A DNA stretch of 64,000 bases from Flavobacterium collinsii (GTDB lineage: Bacteria > Bacteroidota > Bacteroidia > Flavobacteriales > Flavobacteriaceae), in NCBI RefSeq assembly GCF_902804485.1, contig NZ_CADCST010000064.1, positions 62,001 to 126,000 on the forward strand. The letters run 5' to 3'. Within the stretch, counting starts at the first letter, position 1. Every line of letters starts with the position of its first letter. The position numbers and the translations under genes are program-made. This document shows, one piece after another, positions 8,852 to 17,205 of this stretch. The notes beneath the pieces were generated by a model. That model was given only the letters and a program-made list of their open reading frames with translations. It was not told the origin of the DNA and did no database searches.

Positions 8852-11059
8852 ATGAAAAAACTAATATTAGCCCTTATTTTAGGGTTTACGGGCATTCTTT
8901 CTGCTCAAAATTCGGTATCGGGAACTGTAATTGATCTTCAGAACAAACCCTTAGCCGGCGTATCTGTTTATGCAGCTGAACTACACAAAGGAACGACAAC
9001 AGACGAAAACGGAAAATATGATTTTAAGAATCTTCCTAACGGGAGTTTCCGACTTTCTTTTACGCTTATCAGTTATACAACACAAAGCAAAACAATTACT
9101 AGATTACTAAAACAAAACACCTTAGATATCACACTTACCGAATCTGTTTTTGAAATGGACGAAGTGGTGGTTTCAACGCCTTTCAATAAATTGCAATCGC
9201 AAAACGTAATGAAAGTGGAACACGAAAGCATTAAAACATTACAGCAAAAAGGAACTTCAACTTTAATTGAAGGTTTGGCAACTATTCCTGGGGTTTCTCA
9301 AATTTCTACCGGAACTTCGATTGGGAAACCGGTAATTAGAGGTTTAAGCGGAAATCGCGTTTTAGTATATTCTCAGGGGGTTCGTATCGAAAACCAACAA
9401 TTTGGAGACGAACACGGACTAGGCCTTAATGATGCCGGTATAGAAAGTGTTGAAGTAATCAAAGGACCTGCCTCTTTATTGTATGGCTCTGATGCTTTAG
9501 GTGGGGTCTTATATTTTAATCCTGAAAAATTTGCTGATGCAAATACGTTTAAAGCTAATTTCAGTCAAAAATATTTCACCAATACACAGGGAAGTAACTC
9601 TTCTATTGGCTTAAAAACTTCAACAGACAACTGGAAATTCTTAGCCAGAGGAAGTTTCAACACACACTCTGATTACAAAATTGCCGATGGCGACCGCGTT
9701 ACAAATTCCCGCTATAATGAAACCGATTTTAAAACCGGAGTTGGATACAGCAACTCTAGTTTCTCAAGTGTTTTGCGTTACAATTACAACAAGCTCGACA
9801 TTGGTATTCCCGAAGAAGGAATCGCAGAGCAGTCATCAAGCAAAAATACGATGTTCCCAAGACAAGGAATCTTCAATCATTTATTGAGTTTGAACAATGT
9901 GATCTTTTTTCAAAACTCTAAACTGGATGTCGATTTAGGCTACATTGCCAATGACAGAAGCGAATTTGAAGACAGTAATGTTGCTGCACTTCATATGAAA
10001 CTGAATACTTTTAATTACAATGCCAAATATCATTTTCCAAAATTCGGTAAAATTGAAACGATTGTTGGAGTTCAGGGAATGCATCAGACTAATAAAAATT
10101 CTGGGGAAGAATATTTAATTCCGAATGCAACTACAAATGACTTTGGTGCTTTTGGAACTGCAAATTACGAATGGAATAATAATGTTTTACAAGCCGGATT
10201 ACGTTTTGACAATCGAAAAGTAACTTCTGAAGCTCACGGTACCGAAGGTGAAGAAGGTTATTTTCTGCCTTTAGACCGTTCCTTTGATAGCTTTAATGCT
10301 TCTTTGGGATATAAAACCAAACTTGCAGAACCACTAACACTTCGATTGAATGTAGCAACAGGTTTCAGAGCGCCAAATTTAGCCGAGCTTACTTCAAACG
10401 GGGTTCACGAAGGAACAAACCGTTATGAAGTTGGAAATGCTGCTTTAAAAAACGAGCAAAACGTTCAAACTGATTTAAACTTAGAATATAAAAATACACA
10501 CTTTGAGTTTTTCATCAACGGATTCTACAATCATGTGAACAACTACATTTATACTTCACCAACAGGCGAAGTACGTGATAACAACGATGTTTTTGCTTAT
10601 GTTCAAAATGACGCCAAATTATACGGAGGTGAAGCAGGTTTACACTTTCACCCTCATCCGCTGGACTGGCTGCATTTTGAAACCAGTTTTGAAACGGTAA
10701 CCGGTAAAAAACAAAACAATGATTACCTGCCTTTAATTCCAGCTAATAACTGGAATAATACTTTACGAACTGAGTTCAAAATCAAAAATTGGTTTGAGGA
10801 AGGTTATGCTTCTCTAAATGTTTCTTCTACTTTTAGCCAAAATAATGTAAGTGGTTTTGAAACTGCTTCAAAAGGATATACTTTAGTGAATTTAGGTTTT
10901 GGTGGAACAGTAAAACTGGGTAAACATGCTTTTGATGTTAACTTAAACGGAAACAATTTATTGGATAAAAAATATATTGCTCACCTGTCAAGATTAAAAA
11001 CGGACGGCATACCAAATATAGGACGAAATATTGTTCTTGGAGTTAACTTCAACTTATAA
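8852..11059 (+). CDS. TonB-dependent outer-membrane receptor
   Basis: 735 residues. Signal peptide MKKLILALILGFTGILSAQ, a carboxypeptidase-like regulatory domain (about 21-105), a plug domain (IPGVSQISTGTSIGKPVIRG and VEVIKGPASLLYGSDALGG), then a 22-strand type barrel (about 230-735). The C-terminal strand ends NIVLGVNFNL. It imports a substrate across the outer membrane using TonB energy. The His/Cys-rich partner just upstream and the arrangement suggest a metal ion or metal complex, but the substrate cannot be told from the sequence. No SusD partner is present, so glycan uptake is unlikely. Confidence 0.9.
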   Translation: MKKLILALILGFTGILSAQNSVSGTVIDLQNKPLAGVSVYAAELHKGTTTDENGKYDFKNLPNGSFRLSFTLISYTTQSKTITRLLKQNTLDITLTESVFEMDEVVVSTPFNKLQSQNVMKVEHESIKTLQQKGTSTLIEGLATIPGVSQISTGTSIGKPVIRGLSGNRVLVYSQGVRIENQQFGDEHGLGLNDAGIESVEVIKGPASLLYGSDALGGVLYFNPEKFADANTFKANFSQKYFTNTQGSNSSIGLKTSTDNWKFLARGSFNTHSDYKIADGDRVTNSRYNETDFKTGVGYSNSSFSSVLRYNYNKLDIGIPEEGIAEQSSSKNTMFPRQGIFNHLLSLNNVIFFQNSKLDVDLGYIANDRSEFEDSNVAALHMKLNTFNYNAKYHFPKFGKIETIVGVQGMHQTNKNSGEEYLIPNATTNDFGAFGTANYEWNNNVLQAGLRFDNRKVTSEAHGTEGEEGYFLPLDRSFDSFNASLGYKTKLAEPLTLRLNVATGFRAPNLAELTSNGVHEGTNRYEVGNAALKNEQNVQTDLNLEYKNTHFEFFINGFYNHVNNYIYTSPTGEVRDNNDVFAYVQNDAKLYGGEAGLHFHPHPLDWLHFETSFETVTGKKQNNDYLPLIPANNWNNTLRTEFKIKNWFEEGYASLNVSSTFSQNNVSGFETASKGYTLVNLGFGGTVKLGKHAFDVNLNGNNLLDKKYIAHLSRLKTDGIPNIGRNIVLGVNFNL

Positions 11060-11066
11060 TTTTTAG

Positions 11067-11199
11067 TTTAACCGCAAAGCACGCAAAGCTTTTTATACAT
11101 AGCAAAGTTTATCCAAACGCAAAGCACGCAAAGCTTTGCGGACTTTGCGTTTTCTAATAACTCCAATTAGAAAAAATCTTTGCGTGCTTTGCGGTTAAA
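11067..11199. repeat. Dispersed element with CGCAAAGCACGCAAAG arms
   Basis: A 22-bp arm at 11067-11088 (TTTAACCGCAAAGCACGCAAAG without its first bases) is repeated exactly inverted at 11178-11199. A third, related arm pair lies in the middle (11109-11155). The whole 133 bp can fold into a large hairpin between two convergently spaced plus-strand genes. It is non-coding. Confidence 0.85.
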
Positions 11200-11224
11200 T
11201 ACTTACTCATCTCACAAAAAACTT

Positions 11225-11232
11225 TATTTTTG
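11225..11232 (+). promoter_or_regulatory. -7 box TAnnTTTG for the oligopeptidase gene
   Basis: TATTTTTG fits the -7 consensus 23 bases before the ATG at 11255. A -33 TTG at the right distance is not seen. Confidence 0.45.
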
Positions 11233-11254
11233 CTATAACTGTTAAACACAAATT

Positions 11255-13363
11255 ATGAAAAAAACATTTCTTCTAATGGCAATCACAACTGCAGGAATTT
11301 CGTTCGGGCAAGGCAAAATTCAGTATCCCGAAACTAAAAAAGGTGAAACTGTTGATGTGTATTTTGACACTAAAGTAAGCGATCCGTATCGTTGGCTTGA
11401 AGATGACAAATCAGCTGAAACAGCAGCCTGGGTGAAAGCTCAAAACGAGGTAACTTATGGTTATTTAGATAAAATTCCATTCCGCGATGAACTTAAGAAA
11501 CGCATGGAAAAATTATGGAACTACGAGAAAATCAGTGCTCCATTTGTAGAAGGAAAATTTACGTATTATTCTAAAAATAACGGACTTCAGAATCAATCTG
11601 TAGTATATAGAAAAGGTAAGGACGGCAAAGAAGAGGCTTTCTTAGATCCAAATACTTTTTCTAAAGACGGAACAACTTCTCTTGGTGGATTAAATTTCTC
11701 TAAAGACGGCTCAAAAGCTGCTTACGCTATTTCTGAAGGAGGAAGCGACTGGAGAAAAGTAATCATTATCGATGCTATCTCTAAAAAGGTTTTAGAAGAT
11801 ACTTTGGTTGATGTAAAATTTAGCGGTGTTTCATGGCATGGCAACACTGGATTCTACTACTCCAGTTACGACAAACCAAAAGGAAGCGAATTATCCGCAA
11901 AAACCGATCAGCATAAATTGTATTTCCACAAACTTGGAACTTCTCAAAAAGAAGACAAAGTTATCTATGGAGCCGATCAGAAACGCAGGTATATAGGTGG
12001 CTATGTTACCGAAGATGACAAATACCTGGTAATTTCTGCTGCCAATTCTACTTACGGAAATGAGTTATTCATTAAAGACCTTACGAAAGTGAATAGTCCG
12101 ATTGTAACTATTGTAGACAATTTTAACAGCAACAATCAGATTATCGAGAATGAAGGAACTAAATTGTTTATCGAAACAGACTTAAAAGCACCAAACACAC
12201 GTGTGGTTACGGTTGATGTAAGCAATCCAAAACCTGAAAACTGGAAAGATTTCATCAAAGAAACTAAGGACATCTTGTCTCCTTCAACCGGTGGAGGATT
12301 CTTCTTTGCCAATTATACCAAAGATGCTGTTTCGTTTGTACAACAGTACGATTACAATGGAAAATTAATCCGCGAAATCAAACTTCCGGCAGTAGGAACT
12401 GCAGGCGGATTTGGAGGAAAAGAAGAAGAGAAAACTTTATACTATAGCTTTACAAATTACACAACTCCGGGAACAATTTATTCTTTCGAACCAAAATCCG
12501 GGAAGTCTGAAGTATATGAAAAACCGAAAGTTGATTTTAAAAGCGAGGATTACGAATCAAAACAAGTATTCTACACTTCAAAAGACGGTACAAAAATCCC
12601 GATGATTATCACGTATAAAAAAGGATTAAAATTAGACGGTAAAAACCCAACAATGCTTTATGGATATGGTGGATTCAACGTTAGTTTAACTCCAAGTTTC
12701 AGTATTGCAAATGCCGTTTGGTTAGAAAACGGAGGGGTCTATGCTGTTGCCAATCTAAGAGGCGGTGGTGAATATGGTAAAAAATGGCACGATGCCGGAA
12801 CTAAATTGCAAAAGCAAAATGTGTTTGACGATTTTATTGCTGCAGGCGAATATTTGATTGCGCAAAAATACACTTCTTCTGATTTCCTTGCCATTCGCGG
12901 AGGCTCTAACGGAGGTCTGTTAGTTGGAGCAACCATGACACAGCGTCCTGATTTGATGAAAGTTGCTTTACCGGCTGTTGGTGTAATGGATATGTTACGT
13001 TATCATACCTTTACTGCTGGTGCAGGTTGGGCTTACGATTACGGAACTTCTCAGGACAATAAAGAAATGTTTGAATACCTTAAAGGATACTCTCCGGTAC
13101 AAAACGTAAAAAAAGGTGTTCAGTACCCTGCAACTATGGTAACAACTGGTGATCATGATGACCGTGTAGTTCCTGCACACAGTTTTAAGTTTGCTGCCGA
13201 ATTACAAGACAAACAAACCGGAAGCAACCCAGTTTTAATTCGTATTGATGTAAAAGCAGGTCATGGAGCAGGTAAATCTGTTGCCGCAAGTATTCAGGAA
13301 AGCGTAGACATCCAAGCGTTTACACTTTACAATATGGGTTTTAAAGCTTTACCTAAAAAGTAA
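11255..13363 (+). CDS. Prolyl oligopeptidase family serine peptidase (S9A)
   Basis: 702 residues. Signal peptide MKKTFLLMAITTAGISFGQ, so the enzyme is periplasmic. An N-terminal beta-propeller (about 80-420) is followed by an alpha/beta hydrolase. The catalytic residues are visible: Ser551 in RGGSNGGLL, the Asp cluster 633-636 in GDHDDRVVP, and His670 in AGHGAGK. The start of the S9A fold (YPETKKGETVDVYFDTKVSD and DPYRWLED) is intact. It cleaves short peptides after proline. It stands alone, with a hairpin element on each side. Confidence 0.95.
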   Translation: MKKTFLLMAITTAGISFGQGKIQYPETKKGETVDVYFDTKVSDPYRWLEDDKSAETAAWVKAQNEVTYGYLDKIPFRDELKKRMEKLWNYEKISAPFVEGKFTYYSKNNGLQNQSVVYRKGKDGKEEAFLDPNTFSKDGTTSLGGLNFSKDGSKAAYAISEGGSDWRKVIIIDAISKKVLEDTLVDVKFSGVSWHGNTGFYYSSYDKPKGSELSAKTDQHKLYFHKLGTSQKEDKVIYGADQKRRYIGGYVTEDDKYLVISAANSTYGNELFIKDLTKVNSPIVTIVDNFNSNNQIIENEGTKLFIETDLKAPNTRVVTVDVSNPKPENWKDFIKETKDILSPSTGGGFFFANYTKDAVSFVQQYDYNGKLIREIKLPAVGTAGGFGGKEEEKTLYYSFTNYTTPGTIYSFEPKSGKSEVYEKPKVDFKSEDYESKQVFYTSKDGTKIPMIITYKKGLKLDGKNPTMLYGYGGFNVSLTPSFSIANAVWLENGGVYAVANLRGGGEYGKKWHDAGTKLQKQNVFDDFIAAGEYLIAQKYTSSDFLAIRGGSNGGLLVGATMTQRPDLMKVALPAVGVMDMLRYHTFTAGAGWAYDYGTSQDNKEMFEYLKGYSPVQNVKKGVQYPATMVTTGDHDDRVVPAHSFKFAAELQDKQTGSNPVLIRIDVKAGHGAGKSVAASIQESVDIQAFTLYNMGFKALPKK

Positions 13364-13384
13364 TACTTTAAGCTAAGTTTTTTA

Positions 13385-13441
13385 GCCACGAATTCACGAA
13401 TTATTTTGTGAGTTCGTGGTTTTGTTTTTTAGCCACGAATT
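13385..13441. repeat. GCCACGAATT repeat cluster
   Basis: GCCACGAATT at 13385-13394 faces an inverted copy with one change (AGTTCGTGG) near 13411, making a compact hairpin just behind the oligopeptidase stop. A second GCCACGAATT starts at 13432 and forms the left end of the next element. Confidence 0.6.
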
Positions 13442-13769
13442 TCACGAATTTTCACGAATTTCTTTTCTTCATCTGTTTGATTGTTTCATGCAGATCGCTT
13501 CGTCTATTCGCTGTCGCTCATTTCCGCACATTTAGGCAAACCTAAGTGAATTGAATTAAAAAGATCTTTAAACATCTGCTCAAATCCTTTTAAATCTGCG
13601 TGAAAAATAATTTATGAATTCGTGACTAAACTTTTTTCGCATACAGAACCGATTCAATTTAAAAAAATCTGCGGGCATCTGCTCAAATCCTTTTAAATCT
13701 GCGTGAAAAATAATTCATAACAAATATTCTAACCACAAAGAATTAATGAAAATTAGTGTAATTCGTGGC
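13432..13769. repeat. 338-bp dispersed element with about 36-bp inverted ends
   Basis: The left end (GCCACGAATTTCACGAATTT at 13432) and the right end (AATTCGTGGC at 13760-13769) are imperfect inverted repeats over about 36 bp. Inside is a 40-bp exact direct repeat (13573-13612 and 13676-13715, containing AAATCTGCGTGAAAAATAAT). Near 13490-13520 there is a fragment like the arm of the elements at 14962 and 15681. There is no frame of note. It fills the gap between the oligopeptidase and oxidoreductase genes. Confidence 0.7.
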
Positions 13770-13804
13770 AAACTTTCTAAATTTGAAAAACTAAAATCTA
13801 AAAC

Positions 13805-14797
13805 ATGAAAATTGTAAAATGGGGAATTATAGGCTGCGGTAATGTAACTGAAGTTAAAAGTGGTCCTGCTTTTCAGAAAGCTTCAAATTCAGCTTTAGTT
13901 GCTGTTATGCGCAGAGACGCAGCTCTGGCCGAAGACTATGCCAAACGTCACAACGTTCCGAAATGGTATTCCAACGCCATCGATTTAATTAATGATCCTG
14001 AAGTTGATGCCGTTTATATTGCCACACCTCCATCTTCTCATAAAGAATATACTATTTTATGTGCCAAAGCCGGAAAACCTGTTTATGTGGAAAAACCAAT
14101 GGCTTTAAATTTTGAAGAATGCAATGAAATGATTCGTGTTTGCAAAGAACATGATGTACCATTGTTTGTTGCCTATTATAGAAGGTGCCTTCCTAGATTC
14201 CTGAAAATAAAAGAACTAATCGACCAAAACAAGATTGGAACAGTCAGACATGTAAATTGTGTTTTATATCATCCGTTTGAAAAGCGTTATGACGATGAAA
14301 TCAATTTGCCATGGACGGTTTTACCGCACATTTCCGGTGGCGGAATATTTGTTGATTTGGCTTGTCACACCTTAGATTTTCTTGATTTCGTGTTTGGCCC
14401 TATAAAATCAGTTCGCGGACACGCTAGCTCACAGCTGAAAGCCTATCCCGCAGAAGATTCGGTTTCTATGTCATTTTTATTCGAGAATGGAATCCATGGA
14501 ACTGGTTTGTGGAATTTTGCCAGTTTTGAACGTTACGACAATACTGATATTGTAGGCGATAAAGGGAAAATTTCGTTCTCTACCTTCGGTAATGATCCAA
14601 TTCATATTCAGTATGCAAATGGTGAAAAAGAAAGCATTACGATCGAAAATCCGCTTCACATTCAGCAGCCACTTGTTGAAACCGTGGTAGCTGAAATTTT
14701 AGGCAAAGAAGATTTTTCTCCATCAAAAGGAACCTCTGCTGCCAGAACAACCTGGGTTATCGATGAAGTTTTGAAGGAGTTTAGAGATTCTAAATAA
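13805..14797 (+). CDS. Gfo/Idh/MocA-family NAD(P)-dependent oxidoreductase
   Basis: 330 residues. The N-terminal Rossmann fold has WGIIGCGNVTEVKSGPAF at 6-23. The EKP motif carries the usual catalytic lysine, Lys97 in VEKPMALN. The C-terminal alpha/beta domain includes GGGIFVDLACHTLDFLDFVFG. Such enzymes oxidise or reduce hydroxyls of sugars, inositols or related compounds; the substrate here is not evident. It has no operon partner and lies between repeat elements. Cytosolic. Confidence 0.9.
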   Translation: MKIVKWGIIGCGNVTEVKSGPAFQKASNSALVAVMRRDAALAEDYAKRHNVPKWYSNAIDLINDPEVDAVYIATPPSSHKEYTILCAKAGKPVYVEKPMALNFEECNEMIRVCKEHDVPLFVAYYRRCLPRFLKIKELIDQNKIGTVRHVNCVLYHPFEKRYDDEINLPWTVLPHISGGGIFVDLACHTLDFLDFVFGPIKSVRGHASSQLKAYPAEDSVSMSFLFENGIHGTGLWNFASFERYDNTDIVGDKGKISFSTFGNDPIHIQYANGEKESITIENPLHIQQPLVETVVAEILGKEDFSPSKGTSAARTTWVIDEVLKEFRDSK

Positions 14798-14817
14798 TGA
14801 TTACAATTGTAAGTTCT

Positions 14818-14950
14818 GAATTGTCTCCAACTTTAGCTGGAGTTTAGAGCCTTAGTTTAAAAAAGGGCTTTAGCCAAAGGATTTGGATCTTTTTGGCTAA
14901 AGCCTTTTTTGTTTACATTTTGTTGCTCCAGCTAAAGCTGGAGGCAATTC
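14818..14950. repeat. Palindromic dispersed element, CTCCAGCTAAAGCTGGAG family, copy 1
   Basis: Starts GAATTG and ends CAATTC. Left arm TCTCCAACTTTAGCTGGAG, centre GGCTTTAGCCAAA facing TTTGGCTAAAGCC, right arm CTCCAGCTAAAGCTGGAGG. The second copy in this window is at 60662-60777 with the same three-part architecture. Confidence 0.75.
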
Positions 14951-14961
14951 AATATAATCTT

Positions 14962-15131
14962 GTCATTTTCGACCGAAGGGAGACTCGAGCGATAGCGAAC
15001 AGGCGAAGCAAATCACATTAGCAGCTCGTCAAAGATTGGCGACTTTCTGTACGGAGTTTCTTTGCGGAATTGTTTGTGCGATTTGCTTCGCCTGTTCGCT
15101 ATCGCTCGAGTCTCCTTTCAGTCGAAATGAC
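14962..15131. mobile_element. MITE-like hairpin element, copy 1
   Basis: 170 bp with about 50-bp inverted ends. The left arm is GTCATTTTCGACCGAAGGG running on to AGACTCGAGCGATAGCGAAC, and the right arm is its near-perfect inverse ending GTCGAAATGAC. There is no coding sequence. A second, more decayed copy is at 15681-15832, and a fragment lies near 13490. No transposase is present, so the element would need help from outside. Confidence 0.7.
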
Positions 15132-15140
15132 AGGAAGCAA

Positions 15141-15175
15141 AAAAAGAGGATATTCATTTCGAATATCCTCTTTTT
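15141..15175. terminator. Hairpin with flanking A and T runs
   Basis: AAAAAGAGGATATTC pairs with GAATATCCTCTTTTT around a short loop. It has the form of a bidirectional terminator and is nearly identical in stem to the one at 15996-16033. Confidence 0.65.
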
Positions 15176-15246
15176 CTATAAAAACTAAGAAAATTACTCC
15201 CAGTTTTTCTGATTTTCATATCTTCGCAGTCCTAAACATCGAGAAT

Positions 15247-15417
15247 ATGAACACAACAAAACTTTTTGCCCGCATGGTATGCTGGCGGTATTGGAAACAA
15301 CTGCAACGCGTTCTCGAAGGCGTAGGACAGCTAACCCATGCGGGTTATTTATTTCCTAAATTTCGAGATTATGAGTACAAACACCTTCAACAAAGAAACC
15401 GAATTGAGGTTAGCTGA
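15247..15417 (+). CDS. Small basic protein, overlaps the next gene
   Basis: 56 residues from ATG 15247 (MNTTKLFARMVCWRYWKQLQ), rich in Trp, Arg and Tyr. The frame is open upstream, but that part runs into the hairpin element, so the internal ATG is preferred. A weak -7 box (TATCTTCG) sits just upstream near 15222. It overlaps the next gene by 47 bases in another frame. I recognise no family. Its placement suggests a two-gene unit with translational coupling. Confidence 0.5.
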   Translation: MNTTKLFARMVCWRYWKQLQRVLEGVGQLTHAGYLFPKFRDYEYKHLQQRNRIEVS

Positions 15418-15607
15418 TTTTTTCAGCAATTCGATCGATCCTGAAACAATGGCCAAAACCATTCGTCAGGTAAACTATGCACTTGCCTTAAGCGTAATGC
15501 AGGAACACGAATCCCTACAATCCGAGAGGACCAACCTCCAAAATGGATTTTACTGGCTCAATCAATTAGCCGAAATTTTAAATCCTTATCTGGATGTGAA
15601 TGATTAA
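15371..15607 (+). CDS. Small acidic protein of unknown function
   Basis: 78 residues from ATG 15371 (MSTNTFNKETELRLADFF). The middle reads DPETMAKTIRQVNYALALS and the end is NGFYWLNQLAEILNPYLDVND. It is helical, soluble and acidic, the reverse of the basic protein encoded just upstream, so the two could form a pair. The frame opens earlier at 15338, but that start would bury more of the upstream gene. It is followed by a good terminator at 15617-15646. No family recognised. Confidence 0.6.
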   Translation: MSTNTFNKETELRLADFFSNSIDPETMAKTIRQVNYALALSVMQEHESLQSERTNLQNGFYWLNQLAEILNPYLDVND

Positions 15608-15616
15608 AAAAATTGC

Positions 15617-15646
15617 AAAGCCACTATAGAAAGTGGCTTTTTTTTT
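15617..15646 (+). terminator. Rho-independent terminator of the small gene pair
   Basis: AAAGCCACT pairs with AGTGGCTTT and is followed by a run of nine or more T, ten bases past the stop at 15607. Confidence 0.85.
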
Positions 15647-15680
15647 GTTTTTATCCCTTACTCTTTTGTTTCGTTTTTAA

Positions 15681-15832
15681 TTTCGATAAAAGGGAGACTC
15701 TAGCGATAGCGAATAGACGAATTAAATCGCACAAAAAACTGCTCATAGGCAGTCTCCAATCTTTGTCGAACTACTAGTGTGATTTGCTTCGCCTGTTCGC
15801 TGTCGCTCGAGTCTCCCTTCGGTCGAAATGAC
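15681..15832. mobile_element. MITE-like hairpin element, copy 2
   Basis: Right arm (GTGATTTGCTTCGCCTGTTC through GTCGAAATGAC) almost identical to copy 1; left arm (AGGGAGACTCTAGCGATAGC) partly decayed. Together with copy 1 it brackets the two small genes at 15247-15607. Confidence 0.65.
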
Positions 15833-15865
15833 AAATTAAATGAAAACATTCTTATGAAAATGATT

Positions 15866-15947
15866 CTCCTAGCCCCGATAGGAGTGGAAATCCTTTTGTG
15901 GCGGGGTTCGCCACAAAAGATTGGAACGGATAGCGGGATTAGCTCCT
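15866..15947. repeat. REP-like hairpin element
   Basis: The centre CTTTTGTGGCG (15893-15903) pairs perfectly with CGCCACAAAAG over 11 bp. The flanks are AGCCCCGATAGGAG and GGATAGCGGGATTAGCTCCT. I recall this as a sequence repeated widely in Flavobacterium genomes; within this window it occurs once. Confidence 0.6.
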
Positions 15948-15995
15948 GAAAAAAGATTTGGTTTCGTTAAAAAAATCAAGATGAAAGGATTGTAC

Positions 15996-16033
15996 AAAAA
16001 AAGAGGATATCCGTTATGAATATCCTCTTTTTT
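15996..16033 (-). terminator. Terminator of the barrel protein gene at 16060
   Basis: AAAAAAGAGGATAT pairs with ATATCCTCTTTTTT. On the minus strand it follows the stop at 16060 by about 27 bases and has a T run. Confidence 0.8.
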
Positions 16034-16059
16034 CTAAAAACTAAAAAACTTCTATAAAA

Positions 16060-17028
16060 TTATAGGCTGTATTTAAGACCTAAAGTCAATCCTAAACCTG
16101 AAATTCCAACGTAAGAACTTAATTCATTCATTGGTTTAGTAGAATCGTATCCTGCTGGATTATATTCTTTATTATTAGAGCTTCCATCTAAATGATCTAC
16201 ATATTTAGTATGAGTTGCAGAGTATGAAGCCGTTCTGAAAGCAGTTGTTTCATTTAATTTATCTACACCATTTTCAGTATATATTGTAGTTTCTTTAGTT
16301 TTTCCGTGCACAGTAAAGTTACGGTATTCTAATTCTGCGAAAGCAGAAATATGTTTTCCTAATTTATAAGAAGTTCCTAAAGATGCCATAAATCCAAGTG
16401 TCGGATTTGGCTTAACCACATCTTTTGAAAAAGCATTTGTTGAAGCAACTTGATTAGCTCCTACAAACGTCGAATATTGTCTATCCGTTTTAATATCTAA
16501 TGTACCATGAACCGGAACAATAACTCCAACTTTAGTATATGGTTCAAAACCATGAGATTCTCCTAAGAACATTACAATTGCCGGAGCTAAGTCAAAAGCT
16601 TTAATTTCTCCATTTGCTGTAAAACTTACATAAGTAGCTGCTGGGCTCGTAGCTGGATTATATGAAATAAGTCTGTTTGTGGTTTGTGACATCGTTTTTT
16701 CATTACTTACATAATAGTTCGCTGACATTTCAACTCCTAAACGTGCTGAAAATCTATAACCTGCAGTAATTCCACTTCTAAAACCTTGTCCAAAAGACCC
16801 TGTAACACTTTCTCTAGATGCTAATTTATTATTTGCTAAAGTACCTGCATAAACATCTCTGTTTGGCAATTGACCTCCAACAACAGGAAATTCTGTAGAA
16901 GCAGTTTGATTAAAATAAGATGCTCCTAATTTAAAATACCAACTTTCTGGTTTATCTGCTTTTTCTGTTTGCGCCATTGTGGCCATAGAGCAAATTAATA
17001 ATCCTAATAAAAATAGGTTCTTTTTCAT
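16060..17028 (-). CDS. Outer-membrane beta-barrel protein
   Basis: 322 residues. Signal peptide MKKNLFLLGLLICSMATMAQ, then alternating strands with Gly/aromatic patterns and long polar loops (a putative surface loop at about 270-300). It ends GLGLTLGLKYSL, a typical barrel terminus. The motif KLGKHISAFAELEYRNFTVHG resembles OmpA/OmpW-type barrels of Bacteroidota. Function unknown. A -7-like TATGTTTG lies at 17059-17052. It is a single gene with its own terminator at 15996-16033. Confidence 0.8.
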   Translation of the reverse strand: MKKNLFLLGLLICSMATMAQTEKADKPESWYFKLGASYFNQTASTEFPVVGGQLPNRDVYAGTLANNKLASRESVTGSFGQGFRSGITAGYRFSARLGVEMSANYYVSNEKTMSQTTNRLISYNPATSPAATYVSFTANGEIKAFDLAPAIVMFLGESHGFEPYTKVGVIVPVHGTLDIKTDRQYSTFVGANQVASTNAFSKDVVKPNPTLGFMASLGTSYKLGKHISAFAELEYRNFTVHGKTKETTIYTENGVDKLNETTAFRTASYSATHTKYVDHLDGSSNNKEYNPAGYDSTKPMNELSSYVGISGLGLTLGLKYSL

Positions 17029-17205
17029 AATTTTGATTTAATTAATTTTTACAAACATAGATTATTTTAACATAATCTTCTGGTTTGCGATGTTAGACTT
17101 GGAACGAAATCGTTGTAATTTTAGGCAATATTACTAAAAAACTATTATGCATGCATAATTTTAACTTAAAAAAAATGCATTCTTTTAAATTTTAACTGTT
17201 AAAAT

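Noticed and set aside
11067..11199. CRISPR array made of CGCAAAGC units
   Set aside because: Units are inverted rather than direct, unevenly spaced, and form one hairpin element.
15070..15246. N-terminal extension of the 56-residue small protein
   Set aside because: The extension runs into the arm of the MITE-like hairpin and across a terminator-like hairpin; the ATG at 15247 is a better start.
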